Positions 1 through 9,827 of a stretch of 64,000 nucleotides of DNA are shown here, piece after piece. The stretch comes from Vibrio aerogenes. GTDB taxonomy: Bacteria; Pseudomonadota; Gammaproteobacteria; Enterobacterales; Vibrionaceae. Each line of letters opens with the position of its first letter. Positions within the stretch are counted from its first letter, which is position 1. Below the pieces are notes generated by a model. That model worked only from the letters and a program-made list of their open reading frames with translations, ran no database searches and had not been told where the DNA came from. Location: positions 372,001-436,000 of the forward strand of contig NZ_AP024861.1 of assembly GCF_024346755.1 (NCBI RefSeq), in the 5' to 3' direction. A program made the translations under genes and the position numbers.

Positions 1-69
1 TTTCGTGCAGGTGATAAAGCGCCAATGGCATACATTGAGCTTGTAGATCGCCCAGAAGCTGCTGAATAA
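1..69 (+). CDS. rplQ: 50S ribosomal protein L17, 3' end only
   Basis: The window opens inside this gene. The last 22 codons read in frame from base 1 to a TAA at 67-69. The peptide contains APMAYIELVDR, the conserved C-terminal end of bacterial ribosomal protein L17, a structural protein of the large subunit near the exit tunnel. In related genomes rplQ closes the alpha operon after rpoA, which fits the strong terminator that follows. Only the C-terminus is visible, so the start and promoter cannot be described. Confidence 0.9.
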   Translation, partial: FRAGDKAPMAYIELVDRPEAAE

Positions 70-92
70 GGTAGTTCTTAAAATTATGATAG

Positions 93-118
93 AAACCGGG
101 CACTTGCCCGGTTTTTTA
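93..118 (+). terminator. Rho-independent terminator after rplQ
   Basis: A GC-rich hairpin with arms CCGGGCA and TGCCCGG, flanked by AA and a run of six T, lies 25 bases after the rplQ stop. It would end the ribosomal protein operon. Confidence 0.9.
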
Positions 119-232
119 TTATCTGTCTCTCAAAACTATTTTTGATGGAAGTCGTCATTTTGGAAGAGTGCTTTGGTGCTCAGATATCAAGCGACTTTCT
201 ATGATTGAATACGTTCAAAGCAGGTTGATATA

Positions 233-266
233 AAAATACCCGAGATACGAAGCATCCCGGGTATTT
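233..266 (-). terminator. Terminator after fklB
   Basis: An inverted repeat with arms AAATACCCG and CGGGTATTT lies 25 bases beyond the fklB stop on the minus strand and is followed in that direction by a T-rich stretch. The stem is good, the U-tract modest. Confidence 0.7.
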
Positions 267-290
267 CAGACGACAACAAAATTTAAAAAA

Positions 291-911
291 TTAAAGAATG
301 TCGAGTAACTCAACTTCAAATACAAGTGCTGAGAATGGTGGGATTGCAGCACCTGCGCCACGCTCACCATAAGCCAGTTCATGAGGAATATATAGCTTCC
401 ACTTTGAACCAACTTTCATTAATTGCAAAGCTTCAACCCAACCTTTGATGACACCGGTCACTGGAAACTCAGCTGGCTGTCCACGTGTCACTGAGCTATC
501 GAAAACAGTTCCATCGATAAGTTGACCATGATAATGCACACGAACTGATTTATCTGAAGTAGGAATTTCACCTTCTCCATCAGATAATACTTCATACTGA
601 AGACCCGAGTCTAAAACAGTTATTTCAGGACGAAGTGCGTTGTCTTTCAAAAATGATTCACCTTCTGCACTTGCAGCTTTGGCTGCTGCTTCTTGAGCTT
701 CCTGAGCTTGATTATGAATTTCCTGAAGTGCATTGTTAATTTCATCAATTTCGATTGCTGGTTGAGAACCAGTTAATGCTGTTGCAATACCTGCTGCAAT
801 TGCATCAACGCTCAGCCCTTGAAGACCGCTGCCAGCAAGTTGCTGACCCATTTGCAGGCCTATACCATAACTTGCTTTTTCAGCTACTGTTTCAAACTTA
901 ATGTCAGACAT
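291..911 (-). CDS. fklB: FKBP-type peptidyl-prolyl cis-trans isomerase, FklB type
   Basis: 206 residues, the usual length of FklB (FKBP22). Residues 1-90 form the helical N-terminal dimerisation domain (starting SDIKFETVAEKASYGIG) rich in Ala/Gln/Glu. Residues 95-206 are the FKBP catalytic domain, with VRVHYHG, DGTVFDSS, GVIKGWVEAL, IPHELAYGERG and LVFEVELLDI marking the active-site strand and loops. No signal peptide is seen, so it should be cytoplasmic. It catalyses isomerisation at X-Pro bonds during folding. It is transcribed away from the OapA-family gene and has its own terminator. Placement between rplQ and oapA matches my knowledge of Vibrio chromosomes. Confidence 0.95.
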   Translation of the reverse strand: MSDIKFETVAEKASYGIGLQMGQQLAGSGLQGLSVDAIAAGIATALTGSQPAIEIDEINNALQEIHNQAQEAQEAAAKAASAEGESFLKDNALRPEITVLDSGLQYEVLSDGEGEIPTSDKSVRVHYHGQLIDGTVFDSSVTRGQPAEFPVTGVIKGWVEALQLMKVGSKWKLYIPHELAYGERGAGAAIPPFSALVFEVELLDIL

Positions 912-1234
912 GACTTTGTCTCTCTTCGTCGTTAAAACGCAACAGGATACCAGTTATTCAGGCTTTAGGAAATCATAAGCCTGACCAAGTTATTTATTGC
1001 ATAGAGATCTCGTAATAACTGAGATTTAAATCCGCTTTTATCATAATACTGTTAGTCTTCAAGATATTTTTCTATTCCTCTGTACTCAAAAGTCAGGAAT
1101 TTTTATACTGGTAAACAAATTGCTGTCGTATATGTATCTGATGAAAGACTTCTTACGTATTATGGTCTGGCTATAATAAACAAGCATAAGAGTCAGTTTG
1201 AATTGTGGCTGGGCTAGTGGGAGAGCGAAGAGCG
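912..1234. other. Divergent intergenic region fklB / oapA
   Basis: About 320 AT-rich bases between divergent genes. A TATAAT at 1172-1177 is a likely -10 for the rightward gene; I do not see a clear -35. No RNA gene or repeat is evident. Open frames here look like noise. Confidence 0.5.
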
Positions 1235-1825
1235 ATGAAGCGTCGTCATAGAAAAGAAACAAATGGTTCCGGACGTTTATCTTTGAGAGCAAAAATTTTG
1301 GCTGCAGAAAAACTAAGGATTGTTCATTTACTCCATTCATTGTGGACAAACCTGCCTCAGTCTCACCGGCGGCTCCTTTCTTTTCTGATTCCTGCTTTTG
1401 TTCTGTTAATCATTATCCCCTGGCCTCGGTCTGACTCTCCTGAACTTCAGAATGCAGGTGTGGGACGCCAGCGTGTTGAACTTGAGCTCGATAATCCTGA
1501 AATCTTGAGTGATCATCAGTCTTCTTCATTCGAATCAGTTTCTGACCCGAATAAACATACCAATACAGCCTGGATTGCTTACAAAATTCAGGAAGGTGAT
1601 ACGCTTTCGAATTTTTTCAGGAAAAACCGTCTGCCTTTGGCTGATTTAAACGCCTTACTCAAGATAGAGGGGTCTGAAAAGCCATTAAGTGATATCAAGC
1701 CGGGACAGTTGATTCGGTATAAACTCACTAAAAAAGGACAACTGGACATATTACAACTGGAAAGAAAAGAACAGTCTGTGATGTTTTTCCGTTTGTCCGA
1801 TGGTGGATTTGGTCGTAGTAAGTAA
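1235..1825 (+). CDS. OapA-family cell envelope protein with LysM-like domain
   Basis: About 196 residues from the ATG at 1235, which has GGGAGAG nine bases upstream; a GTG at 1205 is in frame but lacks a better ribosome site. A basic cytoplasmic N-terminus (residues 1-45) precedes one membrane span (FLIPAFVLLIIIPW). An acidic linker then leads to a C-terminal LysM-like/OapA domain (YKIQEGDTLSNFF to IKPGQLIRYKL). OapA relatives such as E. coli YtfB bind glycan and are linked to septation or adhesion. The bitopic topology with the domain outside fits that. The molecular role here is inferred from family only. Confidence 0.8.
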   Translation: MKRRHRKETNGSGRLSLRAKILAAEKLRIVHLLHSLWTNLPQSHRRLLSFLIPAFVLLIIIPWPRSDSPELQNAGVGRQRVELELDNPEILSDHQSSSFESVSDPNKHTNTAWIAYKIQEGDTLSNFFRKNRLPLADLNALLKIEGSEKPLSDIKPGQLIRYKLTKKGQLDILQLERKEQSVMFFRLSDGGFGRSK

Positions 1826-1844
1826 AGAGCAAGCCTGATTGTGA

Positions 1845-1876
1845 AGCCGTGTATAAAATAATACACGGCTTTTTGT
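1845..1876 (+). terminator. Terminator after the oapA-like gene
   Basis: Arms AGCCGTGTAT and ATACACGGCT around an AT loop, followed by TTTTTG on the plus strand. The opposite direction has no T-run, so it serves the rightward gene. Confidence 0.9.
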
Positions 1877-1879
1877 TTA

Positions 1880-3841
1880 TTATTGGTTGAGTTGCAATTG
1901 ATATATTGCAAAGCCACTTTCATCAGTTGTTAAGTATTTCGTTGGATAGAAGCCATATTTTTTAATAAAGTCAGAAGCTTTTTCTCCAGGTGCTGTTTCG
2001 AAACGTATATCTAATCGTTGTGGTGATTGAATGGGTAAAAAGCGCCAATTATTGTCAGCTTTAGGATGTACCTCGTGGTATTTACGGCTCATCGTCGTAA
2101 TGTAATTCGCCAGAATTGTCCGGTTTTCATCCGGAGAATCAAATGCAATATGAGATGCTCCTGTTCCCGGGAACTTATTCCCGTAACCCCGGTAATTATT
2201 TGTCGCAATAATAAACGGCTGACTGTCTTTGACTGGGTGATCTTGGTAGGACAGCCCGGTAATTCTGGCTGCGTCAGGATGAATGACTTTGCAATCACCA
2301 TCATATTTTGCTGGCTGGGTGACGTCGATTTTATACTTTACGCCATCAATAACGTCAAAGTTATATGTTCTGAATCCTTCCCAGTTAATCAGGTATTGTG
2401 GGGCTGAGCTTGCGGGGTTAATTTGATTGAACTGACCAGCTGAACATTCAAGCCATTCTTTCAGCTCTTTTCCTGTGACTTTCAAAGCAACTAATGTGTT
2501 TGGGTAAAGATATAAATCAGCGGCATTACGAAAAGTTAGTTGTCCTGATTCAACCTCAGTATAATTCGATGGGTCATTCTTTCTTCCGCCGGCTTTGAAT
2601 GGTGCCGCTGCTGATAATACCGGGATACCATCTAAATCTGGGTCACCCTGAATAAATTGTTGAACATAGGCTTTTTGTGCCATATTGACTATCTGGACTG
2701 TCGGGTCATCCTGAACAAGGGCCAGATAGCTGTACATTACATCCGAAGAGCGGCCAATAGGCTGGTTGACAAATGTGCGTGTGGCATTGTGCGCTTTGGC
2801 AACGGCGTGAGATATCTGTGGATCTGATGCTGCCAGAGAGCGGTGGCGTTTTTTATCATATACAGGCCGTGCTTCAGAATGACTATCCGTGACTTTCCAC
2901 TGATCGCCGTGATTTTCTAACACTAAATCAATGACTCCCACATGGCTGCCCCATCTTCCTGGCATGACGGAAGCAATACCATTTATCGTGCCTTTTTTAT
3001 TGTCTATATTGGGGAGGTTATCAAAACCTTTGCCGGGGAACACTGCATGAGCATGGCCAAATGTAATGGCGTCAATCCCCTTAACTTCTGATAAATAGTA
3101 GACAGAATTTTCAGCATTCAAATGATAAGGAACTGTCGAGAGACCGGAATGAGGTATGGCAACAATAATTTGTGCACCTGATTTTTTCATCTCCGGTATG
3201 ATTTTTTCTGCGGTTTTTTTAATATCTGCTGTGGTGACTTTCCCGCTCAGGTTCTTTTTGTCCCAAGCCATGATCTGAGGTGGTGCAAAGCCAATATAGC
3301 CGATTTTTATTGTGTGAGGTTGCCCTTGTGTATCTGTCAATGTATATGACTTAATGACATAGGGTTTAAAATAATGTTTCCCTGACTGAGCATCATAAAT
3401 ATTAGCGTTCACATATGGAAAGTTAGCATCGTTGATGGACTCACGAAGGAAAGGCAGACCATAGTTAAACTCGTGGTTTCCTATATTGCCCACATCGTAA
3501 TTCAGCAGGTTCATTGCCTGATAGACCGGATGTATTTCCATGGGTTTGATGCCATGAGCAGCCATGTAATCACCCATCGGGCTTCCCTGGATCAAATCTC
3601 CATTATCTACCAGTACACTATTTTTCACTTCATGACGAGCTTGCTTTATAAGAGAAGCCGCCCGGGTCAGACCAATTTTTTCTGACGTTTTATCCTTGTA
3701 ATAATCATAATCCATGATATTCGCATGAATATCGGTTGTTTCGATAATACGAAGATGTAATGTTTCGGCAACTGACCCGCCAGAAAATGCAATTAATCCA
3801 GCATATACTACTACTTTTGTTGTTGTTTTCAGTGATATCAT
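1880..3841 (-). CDS. cpdB: 2',3'-cyclic-nucleotide 2'-phosphodiesterase/3'-nucleotidase, periplasmic
   Basis: About 653 residues from the ATG whose complement is 3839-3841, close to E. coli CpdB (647). The open frame extends 91 codons further upstream but that part is not protein-like. A signal peptide ends near SGGSVA-ET. The calcineurin-like metal sites are visible: [29 protein letters not shown] and [10 protein letters not shown]. The C-terminal 5'-nucleotidase domain follows ([19 protein letters not shown]). The enzyme opens 2',3'-cyclic nucleotides and removes 3'-phosphate, letting the cell use RNA-derived nucleotides from outside. It is divergent from cobA, with an inverted repeat between them. 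Confidence 0.95.
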   Translation of the reverse strand: MISLKTTTKVVVYAGLIAFSGGSVAETLHLRIIETTDIHANIMDYDYYKDKTSEKIGLTRAASLIKQARHEVKNSVLVDNGDLIQGSPMGDYMAAHGIKPMEIHPVYQAMNLLNYDVGNIGNHEFNYGLPFLRESINDANFPYVNANIYDAQSGKHYFKPYVIKSYTLTDTQGQPHTIKIGYIGFAPPQIMAWDKKNLSGKVTTADIKKTAEKIIPEMKKSGAQIIVAIPHSGLSTVPYHLNAENSVYYLSEVKGIDAITFGHAHAVFPGKGFDNLPNIDNKKGTINGIASVMPGRWGSHVGVIDLVLENHGDQWKVTDSHSEARPVYDKKRHRSLAASDPQISHAVAKAHNATRTFVNQPIGRSSDVMYSYLALVQDDPTVQIVNMAQKAYVQQFIQGDPDLDGIPVLSAAAPFKAGGRKNDPSNYTEVESGQLTFRNAADLYLYPNTLVALKVTGKELKEWLECSAGQFNQINPASSAPQYLINWEGFRTYNFDVIDGVKYKIDVTQPAKYDGDCKVIHPDAARITGLSYQDHPVKDSQPFIIATNNYRGYGNKFPGTGASHIAFDSPDENRTILANYITTMSRKYHEVHPKADNNWRFLPIQSPQRLDIRFETAPGEKASDFIKKYGFYPTKYLTTDESGFAIYQLQLNQ

Positions 3842-3991
3842 ATTTATCGTCTTATCCGGTGAACAATTGTTTGCATACAAAAATACATCGGTATTGTAAG
3901 ACTGATGTGATTGATTGAACAGCGATCCGACAATCTTTCCGCTTAGTGAGTAAGCCTTGGTTGAATTCTTTATCACCTTTTTGAATAAAAA

Positions 3992-4011
3992 ATGAAATTT
4001 TAGAATTTCAT
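3992..4011. promoter_or_regulatory. Inverted repeat between cpdB and cobA
   Basis: Perfect 8-bp arms ATGAAATT and AATTTCAT separated by TTAG, in the AT-rich divergent spacer. It sits about 55 bases upstream of cobA and 150 upstream of cpdB. It could be an operator, but no known regulator consensus was recognised. Confidence 0.35.
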
Positions 4012-4066
4012 GTAATATATAGTGATCGTCATAATGGATGCATTGATTGTATGTGAGGTGTGAGAT

Positions 4067-4957
4067 ATGGCAAACCACAAGGTAGTGACTCGCCTTCCGG
4101 TCCAAAATCAGCATTTGTCATCATTACAGACTACAAATATGAAAGATGCCATTCCGCATTTGACAAAAAGTCGCCTGAAAACTGGTGAAGTTGCCTTGGT
4201 CGGAGCCGGGCCGGGAGATCCTGAGCTTTTGACGGTCAAAGCCCTGAACTTCATTCAGCAAGCAGATGTGTTACTCTACGATTATCTGGTTTCTGATGAA
4301 ATTCAGGCACTGTTTCCTGCTGATGCCATACTGGTGTGTGTCGGGAAAAGAGCCGGTCATCATAGTGTCCCTCAAGAGAAAACAAATAAGCTTTTAGTTG
4401 ATTTTGCACAACAGGGATATCGTGTCGTCCGGATAAAGGGAGGCGATCCTTTCATGTTTGGCAGAGGTGGAGAAGAACTTGAAGCCCTGTTTGAAGCGAA
4501 CGTGAAATTCCAGGTTATTCCCGGTATTACAGCCGCTGCCGGAGCGACTGCGTATGCAGGTATTCCGCTTACTCATCGCGATTATGCACAATCAGCAGTT
4601 TTTGTTACCGGACATGTCAAGGCTGAAAATGATGAGATGGACTGGCAGATGCTGGCCAGAACCAATCAAACTTTAGTTATCTATATGGGATTGATGAAAT
4701 CCGGATATATCCAGCAGCAGCTTATTGAGTATGGTCGTGCTGCCTGTACGCCCGTTGCAATTATTGAACGGGGAACTCAGGCTGCGCAAAAAATATTTAA
4801 GGGTACGCTTGACGATTTGTCAGAACTCGCCGTCGAGGCGCAATCTCCGGCCTTAATCGTGATCGGCGATGTCGTGAAGCTTTCGGACCAGTTACATTGG
4901 TTTGGAGAGAAAAATTTTGTATCACACGCCGGTGTGCATAAAGAGCAATACGCATAA
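4067..4957 (+). CDS. cobA: Uroporphyrinogen-III C-methyltransferase (SUMT)
   Basis: 296 residues. It has the SAM-dependent tetrapyrrole methylase motifs: [18 protein letters not shown] (about residues 43-60), [48 protein letters not shown]. It methylates uroporphyrinogen III at C2 and C7 to give precorrin-2, the route to siroheme needed by sulfite reductase. It is a stand-alone SUMT, not the trifunctional CysG, so dehydrogenase/ferrochelatase must come from elsewhere. The ATG at 4067 has GAGGTG seven bases upstream; an in-frame ATG at 4139 is nearer the conserved domain. It directly precedes cysD, consistent with a sulfur assimilation operon. Confidence 0.93.
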   Translation: MANHKVVTRLPVQNQHLSSLQTTNMKDAIPHLTKSRLKTGEVALVGAGPGDPELLTVKALNFIQQADVLLYDYLVSDEIQALFPADAILVCVGKRAGHHSVPQEKTNKLLVDFAQQGYRVVRIKGGDPFMFGRGGEELEALFEANVKFQVIPGITAAAGATAYAGIPLTHRDYAQSAVFVTGHVKAENDEMDWQMLARTNQTLVIYMGLMKSGYIQQQLIEYGRAACTPVAIIERGTQAAQKIFKGTLDDLSELAVEAQSPALIVIGDVVKLSDQLHWFGEKNFVSHAGVHKEQYA

Positions 4958-5011
4958 TGAAATTCAATTGCACCAAATTAAACTCTCTTTGTGAGTCATA
5001 AGGAAGCAGAG

Positions 5012-5920
5012 ATGGATCAACAACGCTTAACTCATTTAAAACAATTAGAAGCTGAAAGTATTCATATTATTCGTGAAGTTGCAGCTGAATTCGGAAATCC
5101 GGTGATGATGTATTCTATTGGAAAAGATTCATCGGTGATGCTTCATCTGGCTCGTAAAGCTTTTTATCCGGGCAAAATCCCGTTTCCGCTACTACACGTC
5201 GATACAAACTGGAAATTTCGTGAAATGATCGAATTTCGCGATCGTACCGCTGAAAAATATGGCTTTGACCTAATCGTTCATAAGAACCCTGAAGGTTTAG
5301 CTATGGACATTAATCCGTTTGTACATGGTTCTTCAAAACATACGGATATTATGAAAACTCAGGGCCTGAAACAGGCACTCAACAAATATGGCTTTGACGC
5401 TGCATTTGGGGGGGCCCGCAGGGATGAAGAAAAGTCTCGTGCGAAGGAGAGGGTTTATTCATTCCGGGATAAAAATCACACATGGGATCCAAAAAATCAG
5501 CGCCCTGAATTATGGCATACCTATAATGGCCAGATTAATAAGGGTGAAAGCATCCGGGTTTTTCCACTTTCGAACTGGACTGAGTTAGATATATGGCAGT
5601 ATATCTATCTGGAAGGGATTGACATTGTGCCACTTTATTTCGCACAAGAACGGCCGGTCGTTGAAAGAGATGGTATGTTAATTATGGTTGATGATGATCG
5701 GATGGAGCTGCGTCCTGATGAAGTCGCAGAGCATAAGTCGGTTCGTTTCCGCACGTTGGGTTGTTACCCGCTAACAGGTGCGATTGAATCTACCGCAAGT
5801 ACATTGCCTGAAATTATCGAAGAAATGCTTGTGGCGACGTCCAGTGAGCGGCAGGGCCGGGCGATTGACCATGATCAGTCAGGTTCTATGGAGATGAAAA
5901 AGCGTCAGGGTTATTTCTAA
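5012..5920 (+). CDS. cysD: Sulfate adenylyltransferase subunit 2
   Basis: 302 residues from the ATG at 5012, preceded by AAGGA at suitable spacing; the peptide then starts [16 protein letters not shown] as in E. coli CysD, of equal length. A GTG seven codons earlier is in frame but not conserved. The PP-loop [10 protein letters not shown] near residue 45 binds ATP. With CysN it makes adenosine 5'-phosphosulfate from sulfate and ATP. Only 18 bases separate it from cysN, so the two are cotranscribed. Confidence 0.97.
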   Translation: MDQQRLTHLKQLEAESIHIIREVAAEFGNPVMMYSIGKDSSVMLHLARKAFYPGKIPFPLLHVDTNWKFREMIEFRDRTAEKYGFDLIVHKNPEGLAMDINPFVHGSSKHTDIMKTQGLKQALNKYGFDAAFGGARRDEEKSRAKERVYSFRDKNHTWDPKNQRPELWHTYNGQINKGESIRVFPLSNWTELDIWQYIYLEGIDIVPLYFAQERPVVERDGMLIMVDDDRMELRPDEVAEHKSVRFRTLGCYPLTGAIESTASTLPEIIEEMLVATSSERQGRAIDHDQSGSMEMKKRQGYF

Positions 5921-5938
5921 GGATCGAAGGATAGTTTT

Positions 5939-7366
5939 ATGAACAATGCAGTGAAGACACAGCTCGCGGAGTTAGGTATTGAAGGATACCTCAATCAACA
6001 TCAAAACAAATCATTGCTTCGGTTCCTGACATGTGGGTCCGTTGATGATGGTAAAAGTACGCTGATTGGGCGGTTGCTTCATGATTCGAAGCAAATTTAT
6101 GAAGACCAGCTTGCGGCTGTTCATTCCGATAGCCAGCGTGTCGGTACGACGGGCGATCGGCCGGACCTTGCGTTACTGGTTGATGGTCTGCAGGCGGAGC
6201 GGGAGCAGGGCATTACCATTGATGTTGCTTATCGGTATTTCTCTACGCAAAAACGTAAGTTTATTATCGCTGACACGCCGGGGCATGAGCAATATACCCG
6301 AAATATGGCAACTGGTGCATCCACCTGTGATGTGGCAGTGATATTGATTGATGCCCGTAAAGGGGTATTGGATCAAACCCGTCGCCATTCATTTATTTCC
6401 AATTTGCTTGGCCTGAAGCATTTCATTGTGGCGGTTAACAAAATGGATTTGGTTGACTATGACCAGGCTCGTTTTGAAGAAATTAAACATGAATATCAGC
6501 AATTTTCCCAGCGTTTGCATGGTGAGCTAAATTTCAGCATTATCCCGATTTCTGCTCTGGAAGGTGATAACGTTGTTGAAAAAAGTCAATCAATGGATTG
6601 GTACGATGGCCCAACATTACTTGATTTACTGGAACAGGTAGATGTGTTCAGCGATGACGGAAACCAACAGTTCCGTTTCCCTGTTCAGTATGTGAACCGG
6701 CCAAATCTCGATTTTCGCGGTTTCGCAGGCACGGTTGCATCCGGCACGGTTCAGGTTGGTGATGCAATTCAGGTGTTACCATCAGGAAAAACGTCGGTGG
6801 TTGATCGCATTGTCACATTTGATGGTGACTTGCAGTCTGCATCGGCCGGGCAGGCAGTGACGCTAACTCTGAAAGACGAAATTGATATCAGCCGTGGTGA
6901 TTTAATCGCACTGGAGCAAGATGATGTTCAAAGTACCAATCATCTTTTAGCTGATGTCGTCTGGATGACAGAGACACCACTGTCAACAAATCGTGAATAC
7001 GATATAAAAATTGCCGGAAAGAAAACGATAGGCCGGGTAAAACAGATCAGACATCAATATAATATTAATAGCCTTGACACTTTTGAAACCGAATCATTAC
7101 CGCTGAATGGTATTGGTTTATGTGAATGGACTTTTAATGAATCTGTCGCTTTAGATAATTATCTGAATTGTGCTGATACCGGCGGTTTCATTATTATTGA
7201 TCGTTTGACCAATGTAACTGTTGGCGCGGGTATGGTCAGAGATGGATTAACTCAGTTGACGACTGAAACCGGTCATTATTCTGAATTTGAGCTTGAGCTG
7301 AATGCTTTAATCCGTAAACACTTCCCACACTGGGAAGCGAAGGACTTAAGCCAGATATTGAAGTAA
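5939..7366 (+). CDS. cysN: Sulfate adenylyltransferase subunit 1 (GTPase)
   Basis: 475 residues with EF-Tu-like GTPase motifs: G1 [14 protein letters not shown] near residue 34, G3 DTPGHEQY near 113, G4 NKMD near 168. Beta-barrel domains II and III follow. GTP hydrolysis by CysN drives the unfavourable adenylylation of sulfate by CysD. No APS-kinase fusion (as in CysNC) is present; the kinase is a separate gene downstream. A clear terminator lies right after it, so the downstream permease and cysC may be expressed partly from another promoter or by readthrough. Confidence 0.97.
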   Translation: MNNAVKTQLAELGIEGYLNQHQNKSLLRFLTCGSVDDGKSTLIGRLLHDSKQIYEDQLAAVHSDSQRVGTTGDRPDLALLVDGLQAEREQGITIDVAYRYFSTQKRKFIIADTPGHEQYTRNMATGASTCDVAVILIDARKGVLDQTRRHSFISNLLGLKHFIVAVNKMDLVDYDQARFEEIKHEYQQFSQRLHGELNFSIIPISALEGDNVVEKSQSMDWYDGPTLLDLLEQVDVFSDDGNQQFRFPVQYVNRPNLDFRGFAGTVASGTVQVGDAIQVLPSGKTSVVDRIVTFDGDLQSASAGQAVTLTLKDEIDISRGDLIALEQDDVQSTNHLLADVVWMTETPLSTNREYDIKIAGKKTIGRVKQIRHQYNINSLDTFETESLPLNGIGLCEWTFNESVALDNYLNCADTGGFIIIDRLTNVTVGAGMVRDGLTQLTTETGHYSEFELELNALIRKHFPHWEAKDLSQILK

Positions 7367-7384
7367 GCCTTTGATATCATCAAT

Positions 7385-7431
7385 AAAGCGCATAGGGTGT
7401 TTCTGTGCACTATGCGCTTTTTCTTTTTTTC
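7385..7431 (+). terminator. Terminator between cysN and the SLC13 permease gene
   Basis: Eleven-base arms AAAGCGCATAG and CTATGCGCTTT around a 14-base loop, followed by a long T-rich tail. It separates cysDN from the permease-cysC pair. Confidence 0.85.
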
Positions 7432-7444
7432 CTGAGGTGAAACC

Positions 7445-9169
7445 ATGTGGGAACAAGGGTTAGTACTGGTCCTGCTTGCCAGTATTGTCATCGGTTTAGT
7501 TTTAACACGTATTAAGCCGAGTGTGGTGTTTGCTGCGGCAGCTTTAATTGCTTTTTTAAGTGGTTTGCTGGACTTAAATGAGGTTGCAGAGAATTTTACT
7601 AATTCATCACTGTTGACATTGGTATTACTTATTCTTGCTTCTACTGCGCTGGAAAAAACCCGCTTAATTGGTTGGGTCAGTCAGCATATTTCTGAAGGAA
7701 AAATTGGTTCAGTCATTTTGAAGCTGGGTTTTTCTACTGCTTTACTTTCATCTTTTACTAACAATACCGCTGTTGTTGTCTCTTTGATTGGTGCTGTAAA
7801 ACGTAATCGTCAGCATGCGCCTTCCCGTTTATTAATTCCATTGTCCTATGCTGCAATTTTAGGTGGAACATTAACTCTTATAGGTACTTCTACTAACCTG
7901 ATCATCAACAGTTTCGTCGAAGATGCTGGCTTGCCGGGACTGGACTTTTTCAGTCCGACGATGATTGGTCTGGTTGTTTTGGTTGTCGGAGTTATTTTAC
8001 TGGTTCCTCTGAGCTATTTTTTGCCATCTTATGATGAGAACTCTCAGGATGATTTACCCTATTTTCTTGAAGCTGTTGTGAATTCAGACTCTCCACTGGT
8101 TGGAAAAAGTATTCAGGAAAATGGCTTGCGTTGTTTACGAAAGTTATTTCTGGCTGAAGTTGTCCGTCATGGAGAGAGTCTGCCATCGGTTCATCCTGAC
8201 TTTGTCCTGCAAAGTGATGACCGTCTGCTCTTTTGCGGAGATATTGAAAGTGTGTCTACCTTACAGGAAATTAAAGGGTTGACGCTCTTCGGGCAGCAAC
8301 ATTTGAATGGTCAGAGTTTTGTTGAAGTGATCGTCAGTTCATCCGCAACTTTTTGCCACAAGACGTTGAAATCCAGCCGGTTTCGGGATCGGTTTGATGC
8401 GGTGGTCGTTGCGGTCAGGCGGGGACATGAACGCCTTGAAGGCGGACTGGGAAGTATTGTTTTAATGCCCGGAGACTCGTTGGTTTTGGTTCCGGGAAAA
8501 CGTTTTGAGCACGAAAGACGTCGTCACCGGAAAGAGTTTGTTCTTGTGCATGATCTTGAGTCGAGCGCCCGTCTGGATCTGTTTAAATCTGTCGGTGTAC
8601 TGGCAGGTTTCACGGCAGTCATTGCCGCAGCATTGCTACAGTGGGTGCCGATGATTAAAGGGCTGGCCGTTTATATTTTAGTGCTGCTTGCGTTCGGCAT
8701 TATCCAGCTTCAGGAGCTTCGGCGTCGTTTCCCGCTTGATATTGTGGTGATTGTGGGTTCAGCTTTGTCTATTGCTCAGTTGATGATTTCGACCGGCGTT
8801 TCTGAAATCATGGGAGACTTCCTGTCAGGGTTGTTTAATGGTTGGGGAGTGTACGGCGCATTAATTGCCACTTATTTGATGACATTGGTCTTGACTGAAG
8901 TGATTACCAATAATGCGGCGGCGGCACTCGCATTTCCTGTCGGTTACAGTATGGCTGTCAGTTATGGTGTCAGTCCGATGCCGTTTATCATGGCGATTCT
9001 GTTTGGAGCCAGCGCCAGCTTTATTTCCCCTTATGGATATCAGACTAATTTGTTGGTCTATAGTGTCGGTAATTATAAGCTGAGCGACTATGCAAAAGTT
9101 GGTATTCCTCTCTCTATTGTTTATTCGGTATTGGTGTTAGCACTCATACCTGAGTTTTTCCCGTTTTAA
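7445..9169 (+). CDS. SLC13-family permease with two TrkA-C domains, likely sulfate uptake
   Basis: 574 residues, preceded by GAGGTGAAACC. An N-terminal half of about six membrane spans holds the family motifs SFTNNTAVVVS and GTSTNLIIN. A soluble middle (about residues 200-375) contains two RCK_C/TrkA-C modules, each ending in a hydrophobic GD-rich strand. The second membrane half has the mirrored TEVITNNAAAALAFPVG. This architecture is that of divalent-anion:sodium symporters used for sulfate in bacteria and algae. Its location between cysN and cysC makes sulfate the best substrate guess; the ion coupling is not shown by the sequence. I see no cysTWA-type ABC sulfate importer in the window. 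Confidence 0.85.
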   Translation: MWEQGLVLVLLASIVIGLVLTRIKPSVVFAAAALIAFLSGLLDLNEVAENFTNSSLLTLVLLILASTALEKTRLIGWVSQHISEGKIGSVILKLGFSTALLSSFTNNTAVVVSLIGAVKRNRQHAPSRLLIPLSYAAILGGTLTLIGTSTNLIINSFVEDAGLPGLDFFSPTMIGLVVLVVGVILLVPLSYFLPSYDENSQDDLPYFLEAVVNSDSPLVGKSIQENGLRCLRKLFLAEVVRHGESLPSVHPDFVLQSDDRLLFCGDIESVSTLQEIKGLTLFGQQHLNGQSFVEVIVSSSATFCHKTLKSSRFRDRFDAVVVAVRRGHERLEGGLGSIVLMPGDSLVLVPGKRFEHERRRHRKEFVLVHDLESSARLDLFKSVGVLAGFTAVIAAALLQWVPMIKGLAVYILVLLAFGIIQLQELRRRFPLDIVVIVGSALSIAQLMISTGVSEIMGDFLSGLFNGWGVYGALIATYLMTLVLTEVITNNAAAALAFPVGYSMAVSYGVSPMPFIMAILFGASASFISPYGYQTNLLVYSVGNYKLSDYAKVGIPLSIVYSVLVLALIPEFFPF

Positions 9170-9187
9170 TGTTAAAAGGAAGTGTTT

Positions 9188-9808
9188 ATGCACTCAGAAT
9201 CGAATATCACAGATGAAAACATTGTGTGGCATCATCATGCGGTTGATAAAGATCTCCGTGCGAAACTGAAAAAGCAAAAACCGGTCGTACTCTGGTTTAC
9301 CGGGCTTTCAGGGGCCGGTAAATCGACCATTGCCGGAGAGTTAGAAAAACATTTAGCGCATCATGGATATCACACGTATCTTCTGGATGGCGATAATGTC
9401 CGGCATGGCTTGTGCCGTGATCTGGGTTTTTCTGAACAGGATCGCCGGGAAAATATTCGCCGAATTGGTGAGCTGGCAAAATTAATGGCGGATGCAGGGT
9501 TAATTGTTTTAACTGCTTTTATTTCCCCGCACCGTGCTGAGCGACAGCTGGTTCGGGATTTACTGCCTGAAGGTGAATTTCTGGAAGTATTTGTCAATAC
9601 GTCACTGGAAGTCTGTGAACAACGGGATCCGAAAGGTTTGTATAAAAAGGCCCGCGCCGGAGAAATTCCTGACTTTACAGGGATAGATTCCGAATATGAA
9701 GCGCCGCATTCGCCGGAGATTGATTTGCCTGCCGGAGAGAAAAGCATTCAGGAACTGGCTGAGCAATGTCTCTCTGAGTTACATCGCCGGGAAATTATTC
9801 AACTCTGA
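9188..9808 (+). CDS. cysC: Adenylyl-sulfate kinase
   Basis: About 206 residues from the ATG at 9188, which has AAGGA seven bases upstream; the GTG at 9182 two codons earlier is less well placed. Walker [10 protein letters not shown] is near residue 39. [11 protein letters not shown], the phosphoryl-acceptor region FISPHRAER and [19 protein letters not shown] are all typical of APS kinase. It phosphorylates APS to PAPS for reduction by CysH. It follows the permease by 18 bases, so both likely share a transcript. Confidence 0.97.
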   Translation: MHSESNITDENIVWHHHAVDKDLRAKLKKQKPVVLWFTGLSGAGKSTIAGELEKHLAHHGYHTYLLDGDNVRHGLCRDLGFSEQDRRENIRRIGELAKLMADAGLIVLTAFISPHRAERQLVRDLLPEGEFLEVFVNTSLEVCEQRDPKGLYKKARAGEIPDFTGIDSEYEAPHSPEIDLPAGEKSIQELAEQCLSELHRREIIQL

Positions 9809-9827
9809 TTCATGATTTCATCGATCG

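Noticed and set aside
1086..1349. 87-codon frame on the minus strand between fklB and oapA
   Set aside because: AT-rich noise overlapping the oapA promoter and start; no domain or ribosome site.
3842..4114. 91-codon N-terminal extension of cpdB
   Set aside because: Not protein-like, would displace the signal peptide from the N-terminus and would overlap cobA.
9370..9747. 125-codon open frame antisense to cysC
   Set aside because: Serine/arginine-rich shadow of a conserved enzyme gene.
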